A stretch of 64,000 bases of DNA from Sunxiuqinia sp963677175 (lineage in GTDB: Bacteria > Bacteroidota > Bacteroidia > Bacteroidales > Prolixibacteraceae). A program made the translations under genes and the position numbers. Shown here in pieces: positions 7,416 through 16,186 of the stretch. Position 1 is the stretch's first letter. Each line of letters starts with the position of its first letter. The notes below the pieces were generated by a model. It searched no databases. It saw only the letters and a program-made list of their open reading frames with translations, and was not told the origin of the DNA. The stretch is from the NCBI GenBank assembly GCA_963677175.2, contig CAXXES010000004.1:806001-870000 (forward strand). The letters are read 5' to 3'.

Positions 7416-9067
7416 TATTAGGTGAACGATATTTGAAGAAAGTGCAGTTTGACGGACTGGCTGATTTTACTGCGAACCTGAAAATACAGGTTCCTGACAA
7501 TTTTAACTTTGGCTACGACGTGGTAGATGAATATGCCCGCCTGGAGCCGGAAAAGCTGGCCTTGGTGTGGACTAACGATCAGGGTGGCTATCGGGAGTTT
7601 ACTTTTGCCGATATGAAGATGTACACGGATCAAACGGCTGCTTACTTGCAGTCGTTAGGCATCGGGGCTGGCGACAAAGTGATGTTGATTTTGAAACGTC
7701 GGTTTGAATTTTGGTTTTCCATTATTGCCCTGCACAAATTGGGCGCGGTTTGTATTCCAGCCACGCATTTGCTGAAAAAGAAAGACCTGGTGTACCGGAA
7801 TAATTCGGCCGAAATAAAAGCCATTGTTGCTGTTGGCGAAACAGACGTTTTGGAACAGATAGATTTGGCCATGGACGAGTCGCCAAGCATCAAACATCGT
7901 ATATCTATTGGTCCAGAAGTGCCGGAAGGCTGGGATGATTTTTCGATCGGAACAACACAGTCATCTGAGTTTGTAAGGCCGGAAGCTGCTTCAAGTAACT
8001 CGTCGATCTCGCTTTTATATTTCACTTCCGGAACTACCGGAAACCCTAAAATGGTGGCACATGATTTTACCTATCCGCTGGGACACATTACCACTGCTTC
8101 GTATTGGCATAACATTAAGGAAAACGACCTGCACCTAACAGTGGCTGATACCGGATGGGGAAAAGCAGTGTGGGGAAAGCTTTATGGACAGTGGCTGGCC
8201 GGAGCTGCGGTGTTTGTATACGATCATGAGAAGTTTCATCCGTCCGATATCCTTCAGGTGATCAGCCAGTATAAGATCAACACCTTTTGTGCGCCGCCAA
8301 CGGTGTACCGGTTTATGATTCGCGAAGATTTTTCGCAATACGATTTGTCATCGCTGAAATATTGCACGGTGGCCGGTGAGCCACTGAATGCAGAAGTGTA
8401 TAACCGCTTTCTTAAACTGACCGGACTGCGATTGATGGAGGGCTTTGGCCAAACAGAAACGGTGTTGGCCATTGCGACCTTCCCTTGGATGGATCCCAAG
8501 GCCGGTTCGATGGGGATTCCAAATCCTATCTACGATGTTCAGTTACTACATCCTGAAGATCGGCTGTGCGAGGATGGCGAAATTGGCGAGATTATCATTC
8601 GTACCAGCGAGGAAGTTCCTGTCGGACTTTTCAAAGAATACTATCGTGATGAAGAAAGGACCAAGTCGGTTTGGCACGGTGGCTACTATCATACCGGCGA
8701 TTTGGCGTGGCGCGACGAAGATGGCTATTTCTGGTTTGTCGGTCGCACCGACGATGTAATTAAAAGCTCGGGCTATCGGATTGGCCCTTTCGAGGTGGAA
8801 AGTGCCTTGATGGAACATCCGGCGGTAGTGGAGTGTGCCGTGACTGCTGCACCCGACGAGGTGCGTGGTCAGGTGGTGAAAGCCAGCATTGTGTTGGCAC
8901 CCGAATACCAGCCGGGATCAGAAGCCTTGGTTAAAGAAATCCAGGAGCATGTAAAAAATATCACCGCCCCTTACAAATATCCGCGAATGGTGGAGTTTGT
9001 TACGGAACTGCCTAAAACCATCTCCGGGAAAATCCGAAGGGTGGAAATCCGGGGCGAAAGCGAATAG
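7412..9067 (+). CDS. AMP-forming acyl-CoA synthetase
   Basis: Adenylate-forming ligase that activates a carboxylic acid to its acyl-CoA via an acyl-AMP. Motifs in order: LLYFTSGTTGNPKMVAHD (P-loop, about residue 200), GEPLNAE, GFGQTE (about 345), YHTGDLAWRDEDGYFWFVGR (hinge region, about 428) and PKTISGKIRR near the end, with K540 as the adenylation lysine. The overall pattern resembles medium-chain (ACSM-like) and acetyl-CoA-synthetase-related enzymes, so a short or medium acyl or aromatic acid is likely; the substrate cannot be read from sequence. No signal peptide: cytoplasmic. Coupled to the upstream XRE-cupin regulator. Confidence 0.88.
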   Translation: MILGERYLKKVQFDGLADFTANLKIQVPDNFNFGYDVVDEYARLEPEKLALVWTNDQGGYREFTFADMKMYTDQTAAYLQSLGIGAGDKVMLILKRRFEFWFSIIALHKLGAVCIPATHLLKKKDLVYRNNSAEIKAIVAVGETDVLEQIDLAMDESPSIKHRISIGPEVPEGWDDFSIGTTQSSEFVRPEAASSNSSISLLYFTSGTTGNPKMVAHDFTYPLGHITTASYWHNIKENDLHLTVADTGWGKAVWGKLYGQWLAGAAVFVYDHEKFHPSDILQVISQYKINTFCAPPTVYRFMIREDFSQYDLSSLKYCTVAGEPLNAEVYNRFLKLTGLRLMEGFGQTETVLAIATFPWMDPKAGSMGIPNPIYDVQLLHPEDRLCEDGEIGEIIIRTSEEVPVGLFKEYYRDEERTKSVWHGGYYHTGDLAWRDEDGYFWFVGRTDDVIKSSGYRIGPFEVESALMEHPAVVECAVTAAPDEVRGQVVKASIVLAPEYQPGSEALVKEIQEHVKNITAPYKYPRMVEFVTELPKTISGKIRRVEIRGESE

Positions 9068-9069
9068 CA

Positions 9070-9110
9070 AAAAGAAACGGGAACCCAATGGGCTCCCGTT
9101 TCTTTTTTTT
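9070..9110. terminator. Bidirectional terminator
   Basis: AAAGAAACGGGAACCC...GGGCTCCCGTTTCTTT is a near-perfect stem with A-runs on the left and eight T on the right. It serves the ligase gene on the plus strand and the convergent GH51 gene on the minus strand. Confidence 0.92.
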
Positions 9111-9119
9111 AACCTATGC

Positions 9120-10652
9120 TTATTGAAGCTGAACCAGCACCACCGATTTGGCAGGTAATTCAACGCTCACTTTTCCATTTTTTGGTTTTTTCACCTCAAA
9201 CGATTTTAGGGTGACTTTTTCGTCTTGTCCAAAGTCGTTGTAATCGTTCATGTTTTCAGCCGTAATCATTTGCCCGGTTGAAGAAGCAAAATCCTGTCCG
9301 GTAATGGTCAGATCAATGTTTTCAGCCTTGTTGGGGTTGAGGTTACACAACGTGATGGAAACCACCCCATCTTTGGTTGAAGCCGATCCATAAACCGAAG
9401 GAACTGATTGTCCATTATATTCGTATTGGCCGGTTTTCAGGTTCATCGGAATCAGGGTCGCATCCTGGTGAACGGCATACATTTTAAACACATAATAAGT
9501 TGGCGTCAACACAATCTCCTCGTCCTTGGTTAGAATAACCGATTGTAACACGTTGACCGTCTGCGCAATGTTCGACATTTTTACCCGGTCGGCATGGTTG
9601 TTGAACAAGTTGAGGTTGATGCCGGCAACCAGTGCATCACGTAAGGTATTTTGCTGGTAGAGGAATCCCGGGTTTGTGCCGGGCTCCACATTAAACCAGT
9701 TTCCCCACTCATCAACGATCAGCCCGATTTCTTTATTGGGATCATATTTATCCATGATGGTTGAATGGCGTTCCACCAAGGTTTCCATTTTTAGTGTATT
9801 GTTTAAAACAGAAATCCAGCCACTTTCATCAAAATCGGTTGCCGATCCTTTGTTGGTCCAGCTATTGGTAAAGGTATAATTGTGCAACGAAACACCCTGG
9901 ACCAAGTGACGGTGGCGGGTGGTTTTTTCCATCAGTACTTCCATCCAGTTGTAGTTGTCCACATTTGGGCCGCCCGCGATGCGATACAGATCGCCCCGGC
10001 AGTAACCGGCAAAACGGTTGTACAAGTCGGCGTAATACTCGGGTGTCATGTTTCCGCCACAACCCCAGTTTTCATTACCAATTCCCCAGTATTTGACATC
10101 CCAGGGCTCTTCACGGCCATTCTTTTTCCGCAAGTCCGTCATGGGGCTAATGTTGTTTGAGGTCACATATTCCACCCATTCCGAAGCTTCCTGAACGGTG
10201 CCTGAACCCACATTGATGTTGATGTAAGGTTCGGCTTCAATCAACTCACAGAATTCAAGGAATTCGTGCGTTCCAAAGCTGTTGTCTTCGGTAACACCAC
10301 CCCAGTGAACATTCACCATGGAGGGGCGCTCGTGTTTGGGGCCAATGCCATCTTTCCAGTGGTAGGTGTCGCCAAAACAGCCTCCCGGCCAGCGTAAGAG
10401 TGGAATCTCCATGTCTTTTAACGCGTAGACAAGATCTTCGCGGAATCCGCGGATATTCGGAATTTCAGAATCTTCACCCACATAAATGCCGCCATAAATA
10501 CAACGACCGAGGTGCTCGGCAAAGTGTCCGTAAATCTCCCGGTTTATTTTTGTCTCTGCCTGATCGGTGTGCAGGTGCAGGGTGGTTTGTCCAATGGTTC
10601 CCAGGCTGAAAAGAGTAAACAGCATGAACGCGTAAAAAATCTTCTTCTTCAT
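9120..10652 (-). CDS. Exported alpha-L-arabinofuranosidase (GH51)
   Basis: Removes alpha-L-arabinofuranosyl groups from arabinan, arabinoxylan or arabinogalactan side chains. I place the start at the ATG at 10652, because the longer frame begins at TTG and the ATG gives a clean signal peptide (MKKKIFYAFMLFTLFSLGTIG). The (beta/alpha)8 barrel carries E194 in YWGIGNENWGCGG (acid/base) and E315 in LIVDEWGNWF (nucleophile); LLRWPGGCFGDTYHWKDGIGP near residue 85 is a GH51 signature. A beta-sandwich follows at the C-terminus. It is the last gene of the PUL but has its own putative -7 box and an operator-like palindrome upstream. Confidence 0.93.
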   Translation of the reverse strand: MKKKIFYAFMLFTLFSLGTIGQTTLHLHTDQAETKINREIYGHFAEHLGRCIYGGIYVGEDSEIPNIRGFREDLVYALKDMEIPLLRWPGGCFGDTYHWKDGIGPKHERPSMVNVHWGGVTEDNSFGTHEFLEFCELIEAEPYININVGSGTVQEASEWVEYVTSNNISPMTDLRKKNGREEPWDVKYWGIGNENWGCGGNMTPEYYADLYNRFAGYCRGDLYRIAGGPNVDNYNWMEVLMEKTTRHRHLVQGVSLHNYTFTNSWTNKGSATDFDESGWISVLNNTLKMETLVERHSTIMDKYDPNKEIGLIVDEWGNWFNVEPGTNPGFLYQQNTLRDALVAGINLNLFNNHADRVKMSNIAQTVNVLQSVILTKDEEIVLTPTYYVFKMYAVHQDATLIPMNLKTGQYEYNGQSVPSVYGSASTKDGVVSITLCNLNPNKAENIDLTITGQDFASSTGQMITAENMNDYNDFGQDEKVTLKSFEVKKPKNGKVSVELPAKSVVLVQLQ

Positions 10653-10676
10653 AAGTTTAATATTTAGGATTTGCTT

Positions 10677-10705
10677 CAAAAATAATAAAAGTATTAAATA
10701 CTTTT
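10677..10705 (-). promoter_or_regulatory. GH51 promoter with palindrome in the spacer
   Basis: On the minus strand TATTTTTG at 10684-10677 is a perfect -7 box, 24 bp before the GH51 ATG. AAAAGTATT-A-AATACTTTT at 10687-10705 is a perfect 9+1+9 palindrome immediately upstream, within the promoter spacer. A bound protein there would block RNA polymerase. No clear -33 TTTG is visible. Confidence 0.5.
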
Positions 10706-10743
10706 TAGAGGATGGACGAAAACATTTTCTTTTTGTTGATTAC

Positions 10744-13101
10744 CTACTTCATCAACCGCACTTCATAAATTCCGCCGGTTATTGAGCCGGAATCCGCTTC
10801 AAACTTCACTCTCAATTTTCCAACGGACTGCTCTAGAATCTCTTCCGGAATGGTGTAGTCTTCCGTGAAAAATTCAAAGCCTTTGCTTCCATCCAAATTA
10901 ACTTCAGCAATTAATTGACCGTTCACCAGAATATTGAAATGCCGGTTGTTGTCCAACCCAAAATACATCACGCGAAGTTTTCTGGCCTTCCTGTCTTTAT
11001 TATCGAGCTCATAGCTGAACCATCCTTGGGCATTGCGCCAGTGGCGTCCTTGGGTTACTCCAATTTGCGACTTTTCGCTTTTGATAAAATGATCCGACTC
11101 CGGCTGTTGTTCGCCCGGAAAAACCACATCGATTGTTTGGCCTGTTAACTGCTGTTTTGCTGCCTCTTCGGCAGCCAGCCCTTTTTGCATTTGTTCATAC
11201 TTTTCGGCTGTTTCTACTTGCCAGTATAATACATAGCGTGATTCGTGCAAGCGGAAAAAGGGAATCAACTGGAGGTCGCTGTATTTTTCGGGTTGCAGCT
11301 GGTCAATGGTGAAAGTCAGCGGCTCGCCTTCAACTGGTTTGATTTTTTCGAGGATTTGGTCCGGCTCGCTTAAAATTACAGGCATGTTTTGCAAGGGATA
11401 TTTTTCGCCATGCGCAATATGTCCTCCCCGGCTGTCGTCAGCATATAGACCAATCATGTCGGTGGTATCCGTTTTGGCTGCCAGTACAATTGGTCCGTGC
11501 AGAATGGTGTAGAAATTTTCGCCGTCGGGCAGTTGCTCCAGGCGTGTTTGCATGGGCATTTCCAAGTTCACCACATCACCTTTTTTCCAGCTTCGGTCAA
11601 TCACCACAAATTCGCCTGGAGAAGCTGTCACCTGTTGGTCTTTTCCGTTTACCGAAATTTTCAAGTCGCCTGCCGAAACCCAGCCCGGGTAGCGAAGGTA
11701 CAGTTTGAATGCCTGCTTCTTTTTAGGGTTGATGGTTAACGAAGTTTTTCCTTCATCTGGAAAACGAGTTTGCTGGATGACTTCTACATTTTTATCCTTC
11801 CAGCTTAAGACTGAAGGGATAAACAAGTTGACGTAAAGATCGTTGTCGCTGTGTGCGTAAATCAGCTCGCCGTATTTGGTGTGATTTTCAAGCCCGGAAC
11901 CCACACAACACCAAAAACTGGTGTGTGGTTGCGAGTAAACCCGGTAATGCCCGGGCCGCATGGGGGTGAAATAAACAAAGCCGCCATGCTGCGGATTTTG
12001 GGTGGACAGAATATGGTTGTACAAGGCCCGCTCGTAATAGTCCATGTATTCTCCCTTCGGTTCTGTCAGGAACAACTGGTTGGTCAGGCGAAGCATGTTG
12101 TAGGTGTTGCAGGTTTCCGGTCCCTGTTCGCTGGCAATCATTTCTGAAAAGTCGTCAATCGGATGAAAATGCTCGCGGACGCTGTTGCCTCCAATGGATA
12201 CCGAGCGGTTTTTCACCACCGTTTCCCAGAAGAAGCGCGCAGCATCGGACCACGACTCATCGCCGTCAACATCGGCGATTCGTTTGAAACCAATCACTTT
12301 TGGAATTTGCGTGTTGGTATGCATGCCGGTGAGCTTATCCTCATGTCGTAGCAGCGGTTGCAACACATGCTGATGCGAAAATTGACGGGCCAGTTTCAGG
12401 TATTTTTCATTACCGGTGATGGCTGCCACATCGGCAAAAACTTCATTCAACCCACCGTGTTCGCTGCGCAACATGTCCTGAATTTGTTCTTCGCTTAAAT
12501 TGGACACCAGTTGAATGGCCCAGTCCGTTAGCTTGATGAGCATTTCCCTGGCTTGTTCGCTTTCGCCAAAGAGATAGGCATCGCGGAGGCCGGCATATAT
12601 TTTATGGATGTTGTAAAGCGGAACCCACTTTTTATTCAAACTGAATGAACCGGCGTCAATATTTCCGTTGGCAATTTCATCCCAAATGGCACGCCCGCCC
12701 GGAACGCCTCCCAGGTATCCATCGGCATGTTGGTCCTGGGCACGCTTCAGTTCCGAAAGCATGTAATCCATGCGTTCCTTCATCCGTTCGTCGCCGGTTG
12801 AGGCGTACATCATGGCTAAGGCCGAAAGGTAGTGCCCGCCAATATGGCCATCCAAGCCGGTGTTTTCCCAGTTGGTGTAACTTTCGGCTTTAGGTTCTAA
12901 TCCGGCTTCGCGCAGGTAGGGTGCCAGCAGTTTGTCCACATCTATTTCCAGAATGTATTGCAGGTCGGTTTGCATAGCCTGCTTAAACGGACTGTCCAGC
13001 AACTTGACATTGGAAAGATGAAATAACTGTAGTTGGCCGTTTTGAGCAAATAGGGACAACGGATAAAAGCAGAGTAAGAATAAAAGTGATTTGATCTTCA
13101 T
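10744..13101 (-). CDS. Exported beta-L-arabinofuranosidase (GH127)
   Basis: Family formerly called DUF1680; the Bifidobacterium member HypBA1 cleaves beta-1,2-linked L-arabinofuranose from hydroxyproline-rich plant glycoproteins. Residues 1-19 are a signal peptide (LSLFAQ). Zinc/catalytic residues of the family can be seen: E329 and C331 in GPETCNTYNM, and C398-C399 in SFWCCVGSGLENHTKYG; the first of these paired cysteines is the nucleophile in HypBA1. E310 in VREHFHP is a candidate acid/base. Residues about 20-440 form the (alpha/alpha)6 barrel, followed by beta-sandwich domains. Length 785 aa is longer than HypBA1 (658 aa), leaving an extra C-terminal domain that may bind carbohydrate. 10 bp downstream of the preceding gene. 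Confidence 0.93.
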   Translation of the reverse strand: MKIKSLLFLLCFYPLSLFAQNGQLQLFHLSNVKLLDSPFKQAMQTDLQYILEIDVDKLLAPYLREAGLEPKAESYTNWENTGLDGHIGGHYLSALAMMYASTGDERMKERMDYMLSELKRAQDQHADGYLGGVPGGRAIWDEIANGNIDAGSFSLNKKWVPLYNIHKIYAGLRDAYLFGESEQAREMLIKLTDWAIQLVSNLSEEQIQDMLRSEHGGLNEVFADVAAITGNEKYLKLARQFSHQHVLQPLLRHEDKLTGMHTNTQIPKVIGFKRIADVDGDESWSDAARFFWETVVKNRSVSIGGNSVREHFHPIDDFSEMIASEQGPETCNTYNMLRLTNQLFLTEPKGEYMDYYERALYNHILSTQNPQHGGFVYFTPMRPGHYRVYSQPHTSFWCCVGSGLENHTKYGELIYAHSDNDLYVNLFIPSVLSWKDKNVEVIQQTRFPDEGKTSLTINPKKKQAFKLYLRYPGWVSAGDLKISVNGKDQQVTASPGEFVVIDRSWKKGDVVNLEMPMQTRLEQLPDGENFYTILHGPIVLAAKTDTTDMIGLYADDSRGGHIAHGEKYPLQNMPVILSEPDQILEKIKPVEGEPLTFTIDQLQPEKYSDLQLIPFFRLHESRYVLYWQVETAEKYEQMQKGLAAEEAAKQQLTGQTIDVVFPGEQQPESDHFIKSEKSQIGVTQGRHWRNAQGWFSYELDNKDRKARKLRVMYFGLDNNRHFNILVNGQLIAEVNLDGSKGFEFFTEDYTIPEEILEQSVGKLRVKFEADSGSITGGIYEVRLMK

Positions 13102-13111
13102 AACAAAACTA

Positions 13112-13669
13112 TCAGGTTAACTTGATTTCATATTTACATCGATCATTGCCCCGATGGATGGACGAAATGATCCTGGCTTCGGCCGGTTTACCCGTCACTC
13201 GCGAAAACATCAGTTCGGCAAAGCCTTCAGAGCAGTAGCACAATACAGCAGATCGTACTCCTTCTTTTTGGTTTACCAAAGGACAAACACAAATGTTTTT
13301 GTTTTCGTCGGCAAGGACAATCTGCTTCTCTTCGTCGAAAGTAATTACCCAATTCCAATTGCTTTTCAAAAATTGGATAAACTTTTTCAAATTACCGACA
13401 TAAACTTGCAGTACTTCATCCATCTTCAACTGATCGTAGTGCGCACGCGCGCATTTTTTCATGATTTGGCGTGACACCTCCTCGTCGGTTTGTTCTTCCA
13501 GACTGAGCATGAGGGTTGAAATCCATTCCTGCATCAGTATTTTATTGGGATTATGCTTTTCCGCACCAACCGAAGGGCTTGTGGATCCACTCACCAAGGA
13601 GGTAAAGCCGCAGAAACAACCTCCTGCGGCGCAGGCCTTTTTTAGAAAGTTTCTGCGGTTTGGGTTCAT
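13112..13669 (-). CDS. Unknown exported protein in the PUL, Tat-like signal
   Basis: 185 aa. The N-terminus MNPNRRNFLKKACAAGGCFCGF has a twin-arginine-like RRNFLKK motif followed by a small hydrophobic, cysteine-rich stretch, so export as a folded, possibly cofactor-bearing or lipid-anchored protein is suggested. Residues about 115-185 contain CVCPLVNQ, LCYCSEGFAELMF and RGNDRCKYEIKL, giving several cysteines that could bind a metal. The C-terminal pattern recalls the ATC-hydrolase-like and V4R-like small-molecule domains, but I do not recognise it firmly. It lies between GH31 and GH127 with gaps of 13 and 10 bp, so it belongs to the same operon. Function unknown. Confidence 0.7.
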   Translation of the reverse strand: MNPNRRNFLKKACAAGGCFCGFTSLVSGSTSPSVGAEKHNPNKILMQEWISTLMLSLEEQTDEEVSRQIMKKCARAHYDQLKMDEVLQVYVGNLKKFIQFLKSNWNWVITFDEEKQIVLADENKNICVCPLVNQKEGVRSAVLCYCSEGFAELMFSRVTGKPAEARIISSIHRGNDRCKYEIKLT

Positions 13670-13682
13670 GATATATTGCTTT

Positions 13683-16103
13683 TTAAAGTTGCTCCGTTAT
13701 CCTTTCACCGGTGTAAGTTATCGTTTTTACCGGCTGACTTTCCGTCATACCAGTACCATTTTTTTCATCTACCAGCACCAAGCGGAACCGGCGTTCGGAT
13801 AATATTCCGGGAAATTCACCCTGACGATCTGAAATGCTGAACGTTTTTTGCTGATCATCCCATTTGAAGGAAATGGTTGAATAAACACCTTCTTCATAGT
13901 TATAATTATCGCCTTCATCTTCGTATAGCCTGAATTCACCATTAGCTCCCGGGTAAATCCGGATTTCCATATCGTCAGCTTCCTTTTCAGACGCATATTG
14001 CACATCGGGCCCCCAAGGCACGATTGCCCCAGCTTTTACGAAAAGGGGCATGATGTCAATGGGCGTTTCTCGTTCAATGATCTCCCCTCCAGTATATTGT
14101 TTGCCGGTCCAGAAATCGAACCATTGGGTATTCGCTGGCAAATAAACGGAAGTAGATTTTACCTCACTGAAATCCTCAACCGGATCAACATATTTATTGT
14201 CCTCTTTTTTCGTTTTCACATACATCGGTTCGGTAACCGGACAAACGAGGATCGATTTGCCAAACATAAATTGATTGTCGATATCCAGCGCTCTTTTATC
14301 TCCGGCAAAATCCATCACTAAGGCACGCATCATGCTTGAACTGTTGGTTGTTACATCCCAAGAGGTAGAATAAATATAGGGTAACAATCGATAACGGAGA
14401 TTGATATATTTATCAATAGCATCGTAGGTCCAGTCTCCGGTTTTTCCAAACTGGTATATTTCTCGCGGTGTATCGGTACCATGAGAGCGCATCATAGGAC
14501 AGAAAGTTCCAAATTGCAACCAACGCACATAAATTTCGTGGAAAGCTTTGTTCTTCACGCCACCGGGAAAGTTCCACACAAAAAAGCCACCAATATCGCT
14601 ATTCCAGTAAGGAATACCGCAAAGTGAGAAGTTCAGGCCTGCCGAAATTTGCTTTCTAAGAACATCCCAATCGGTTACCACATCACCTGACCAGGAGTTG
14701 GCTCCATAACGTTGTTGTCCTGCAAATGCTGAACGGGTAAGAATAAAGACCCGTTTATCGGCAGCAGTTTCTTTTTGATGGGTGAACACACCGCCCACAT
14801 GTTCCAGCGGGAAAGCATTCCGGACCCGGCGGAAAGAACCAAGGTAAGTCTTGTTGTTGTAATCTTCGTCTTTGATATCCAGGTGATCCGGCTCTGATGA
14901 GTCAAGCCACCAGCCATCCATGCCCAACGAAAAGATACCATTATTCAGGTGGTCCCAATAAATGTCTCGGGCTTCAGGATGGTAAGCGTCGTACACCTTT
15001 ACACCCGATGGTTTCTCGGGATCCGGCGGCCAAACGTCTTCTGAACTGGGAGGCCAGGTTTTGAAATCCATCAACATCCCTTTTCCTTCCAGTATCTTGT
15101 ATTGCTTCGTCAGAGGCCCAAAAGATGCCCAACAGGAAATGATGATATGCGCGTTTAAATCATGCACCTCATCAATCATTTTCTTAGCGTCGGAGAACTC
15201 AGGATTCAGGAATTCCATTGCATTCCAGTGGAAGTTGTCGCCCCAATATTGCCAGTCCTGGATGATTCCATCAAGCGGGATGCCCAACTCCCGGTATTTT
15301 TTTACCACTCCGACAGTTTCATCCTGGCTTTTGTAACGCTCTTTGCTTTGCCAAAATCCGTAAGCCCAATAAGGAAACATCGGCACCTGGCCCGTCAGTT
15401 CACGCATACAGGCAATTACCCCGTCGGCATTACCTCCCAGCATGAAATAGTAGTCCATACAGTCACCCACTTCCGAGTCAAAACTTGTTACAACCTCGCT
15501 GTCGACAAATATGGTTGGCGAATAATTGTCCCAGAAAAGGCCGTAACCTTTATTCGATTGAATGAAAGGGATTACCGTTTTCTTGTTATCCTGGATCAGG
15601 CGAACGGTCTGGTTGCGCTGCGACATGCGCCGTTCCTGCAACTGTCCCAAACCGTAAATCACTTCGTCCGTTTCCAGTTGAAATTCCTGTTTCACCTCAA
15701 ATGTGGCGGCATTCAGATCCAATGTTGAAGTAAAAGTGCTTCCGTTTGCTTTTTCAGCTAACAGAAGATTTCCAGTAGCATCTTCAAACCGGACTGCACC
15801 GGTTGTTTTATTCACCAGCACGTTCATCTCGCCGGTTGAAAGCGTCAGCAAATCGCCTATTTTTTTAATCTCAAGAGGAACCATTTTGGCTTCTTTAATC
15901 ACAGTCAGGCTTTTCTTTTCATAGGAAAAACCGGTTTTTGATTTCAGTATACGGGCAATTTTTGGAGAGAAAAATTGAATTTCAATGTCAGTCGAGTCAA
16001 CTGTTATTTTTAGTCCGTACTGAGTTTTTTCATACCCATGGGGAGAGCAGCCGGCCATCCAAAAAGCCAGAAATACAGAAATCAGATATAAGATTTTTTT
16101 CAT
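13683..16103 (-). CDS. GH31 lipoprotein, probable alpha-xylosidase
   Basis: Family 31 glycosidase. Signal with lipobox FWMAGC and the lipidated cysteine at residue 19, so anchored at a membrane, probably the outer one. The N-terminal beta-sandwich spans about 25-225, followed by the (beta/alpha)8 barrel. D401 in GWWLDSSEPDH is the nucleophile and D474 in RYGANSWSGD the acid/base. WLDSSEPD is nearer to the alpha-xylosidase form (WxDATEPD) than to the alpha-glucosidase form (WIDMNEP), so xylose removal is favoured; alpha-glucosidase is the alternative. Length 806 aa. 83 bp downstream of the susD-like gene and probably co-transcribed. Confidence 0.9.
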   Translation of the reverse strand: MKKILYLISVFLAFWMAGCSPHGYEKTQYGLKITVDSTDIEIQFFSPKIARILKSKTGFSYEKKSLTVIKEAKMVPLEIKKIGDLLTLSTGEMNVLVNKTTGAVRFEDATGNLLLAEKANGSTFTSTLDLNAATFEVKQEFQLETDEVIYGLGQLQERRMSQRNQTVRLIQDNKKTVIPFIQSNKGYGLFWDNYSPTIFVDSEVVTSFDSEVGDCMDYYFMLGGNADGVIACMRELTGQVPMFPYWAYGFWQSKERYKSQDETVGVVKKYRELGIPLDGIIQDWQYWGDNFHWNAMEFLNPEFSDAKKMIDEVHDLNAHIIISCWASFGPLTKQYKILEGKGMLMDFKTWPPSSEDVWPPDPEKPSGVKVYDAYHPEARDIYWDHLNNGIFSLGMDGWWLDSSEPDHLDIKDEDYNNKTYLGSFRRVRNAFPLEHVGGVFTHQKETAADKRVFILTRSAFAGQQRYGANSWSGDVVTDWDVLRKQISAGLNFSLCGIPYWNSDIGGFFVWNFPGGVKNKAFHEIYVRWLQFGTFCPMMRSHGTDTPREIYQFGKTGDWTYDAIDKYINLRYRLLPYIYSTSWDVTTNSSSMMRALVMDFAGDKRALDIDNQFMFGKSILVCPVTEPMYVKTKKEDNKYVDPVEDFSEVKSTSVYLPANTQWFDFWTGKQYTGGEIIERETPIDIMPLFVKAGAIVPWGPDVQYASEKEADDMEIRIYPGANGEFRLYEDEGDNYNYEEGVYSTISFKWDDQQKTFSISDRQGEFPGILSERRFRLVLVDEKNGTGMTESQPVKTITYTGERITEQL

Positions 16104-16186
16104 CGGTCAATGGTTTTATTTTACTTAAAAAGGAAAAGTGAGGAAACTTCAAAAAACTCCTCACTAATTCTTCATAATATTACCTC

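Noticed and set aside
15162..15728. Plus-strand 188-aa frame opposite the GH31 gene
   Set aside because: Antisense shadow; the minus-strand protein has all catalytic motifs.
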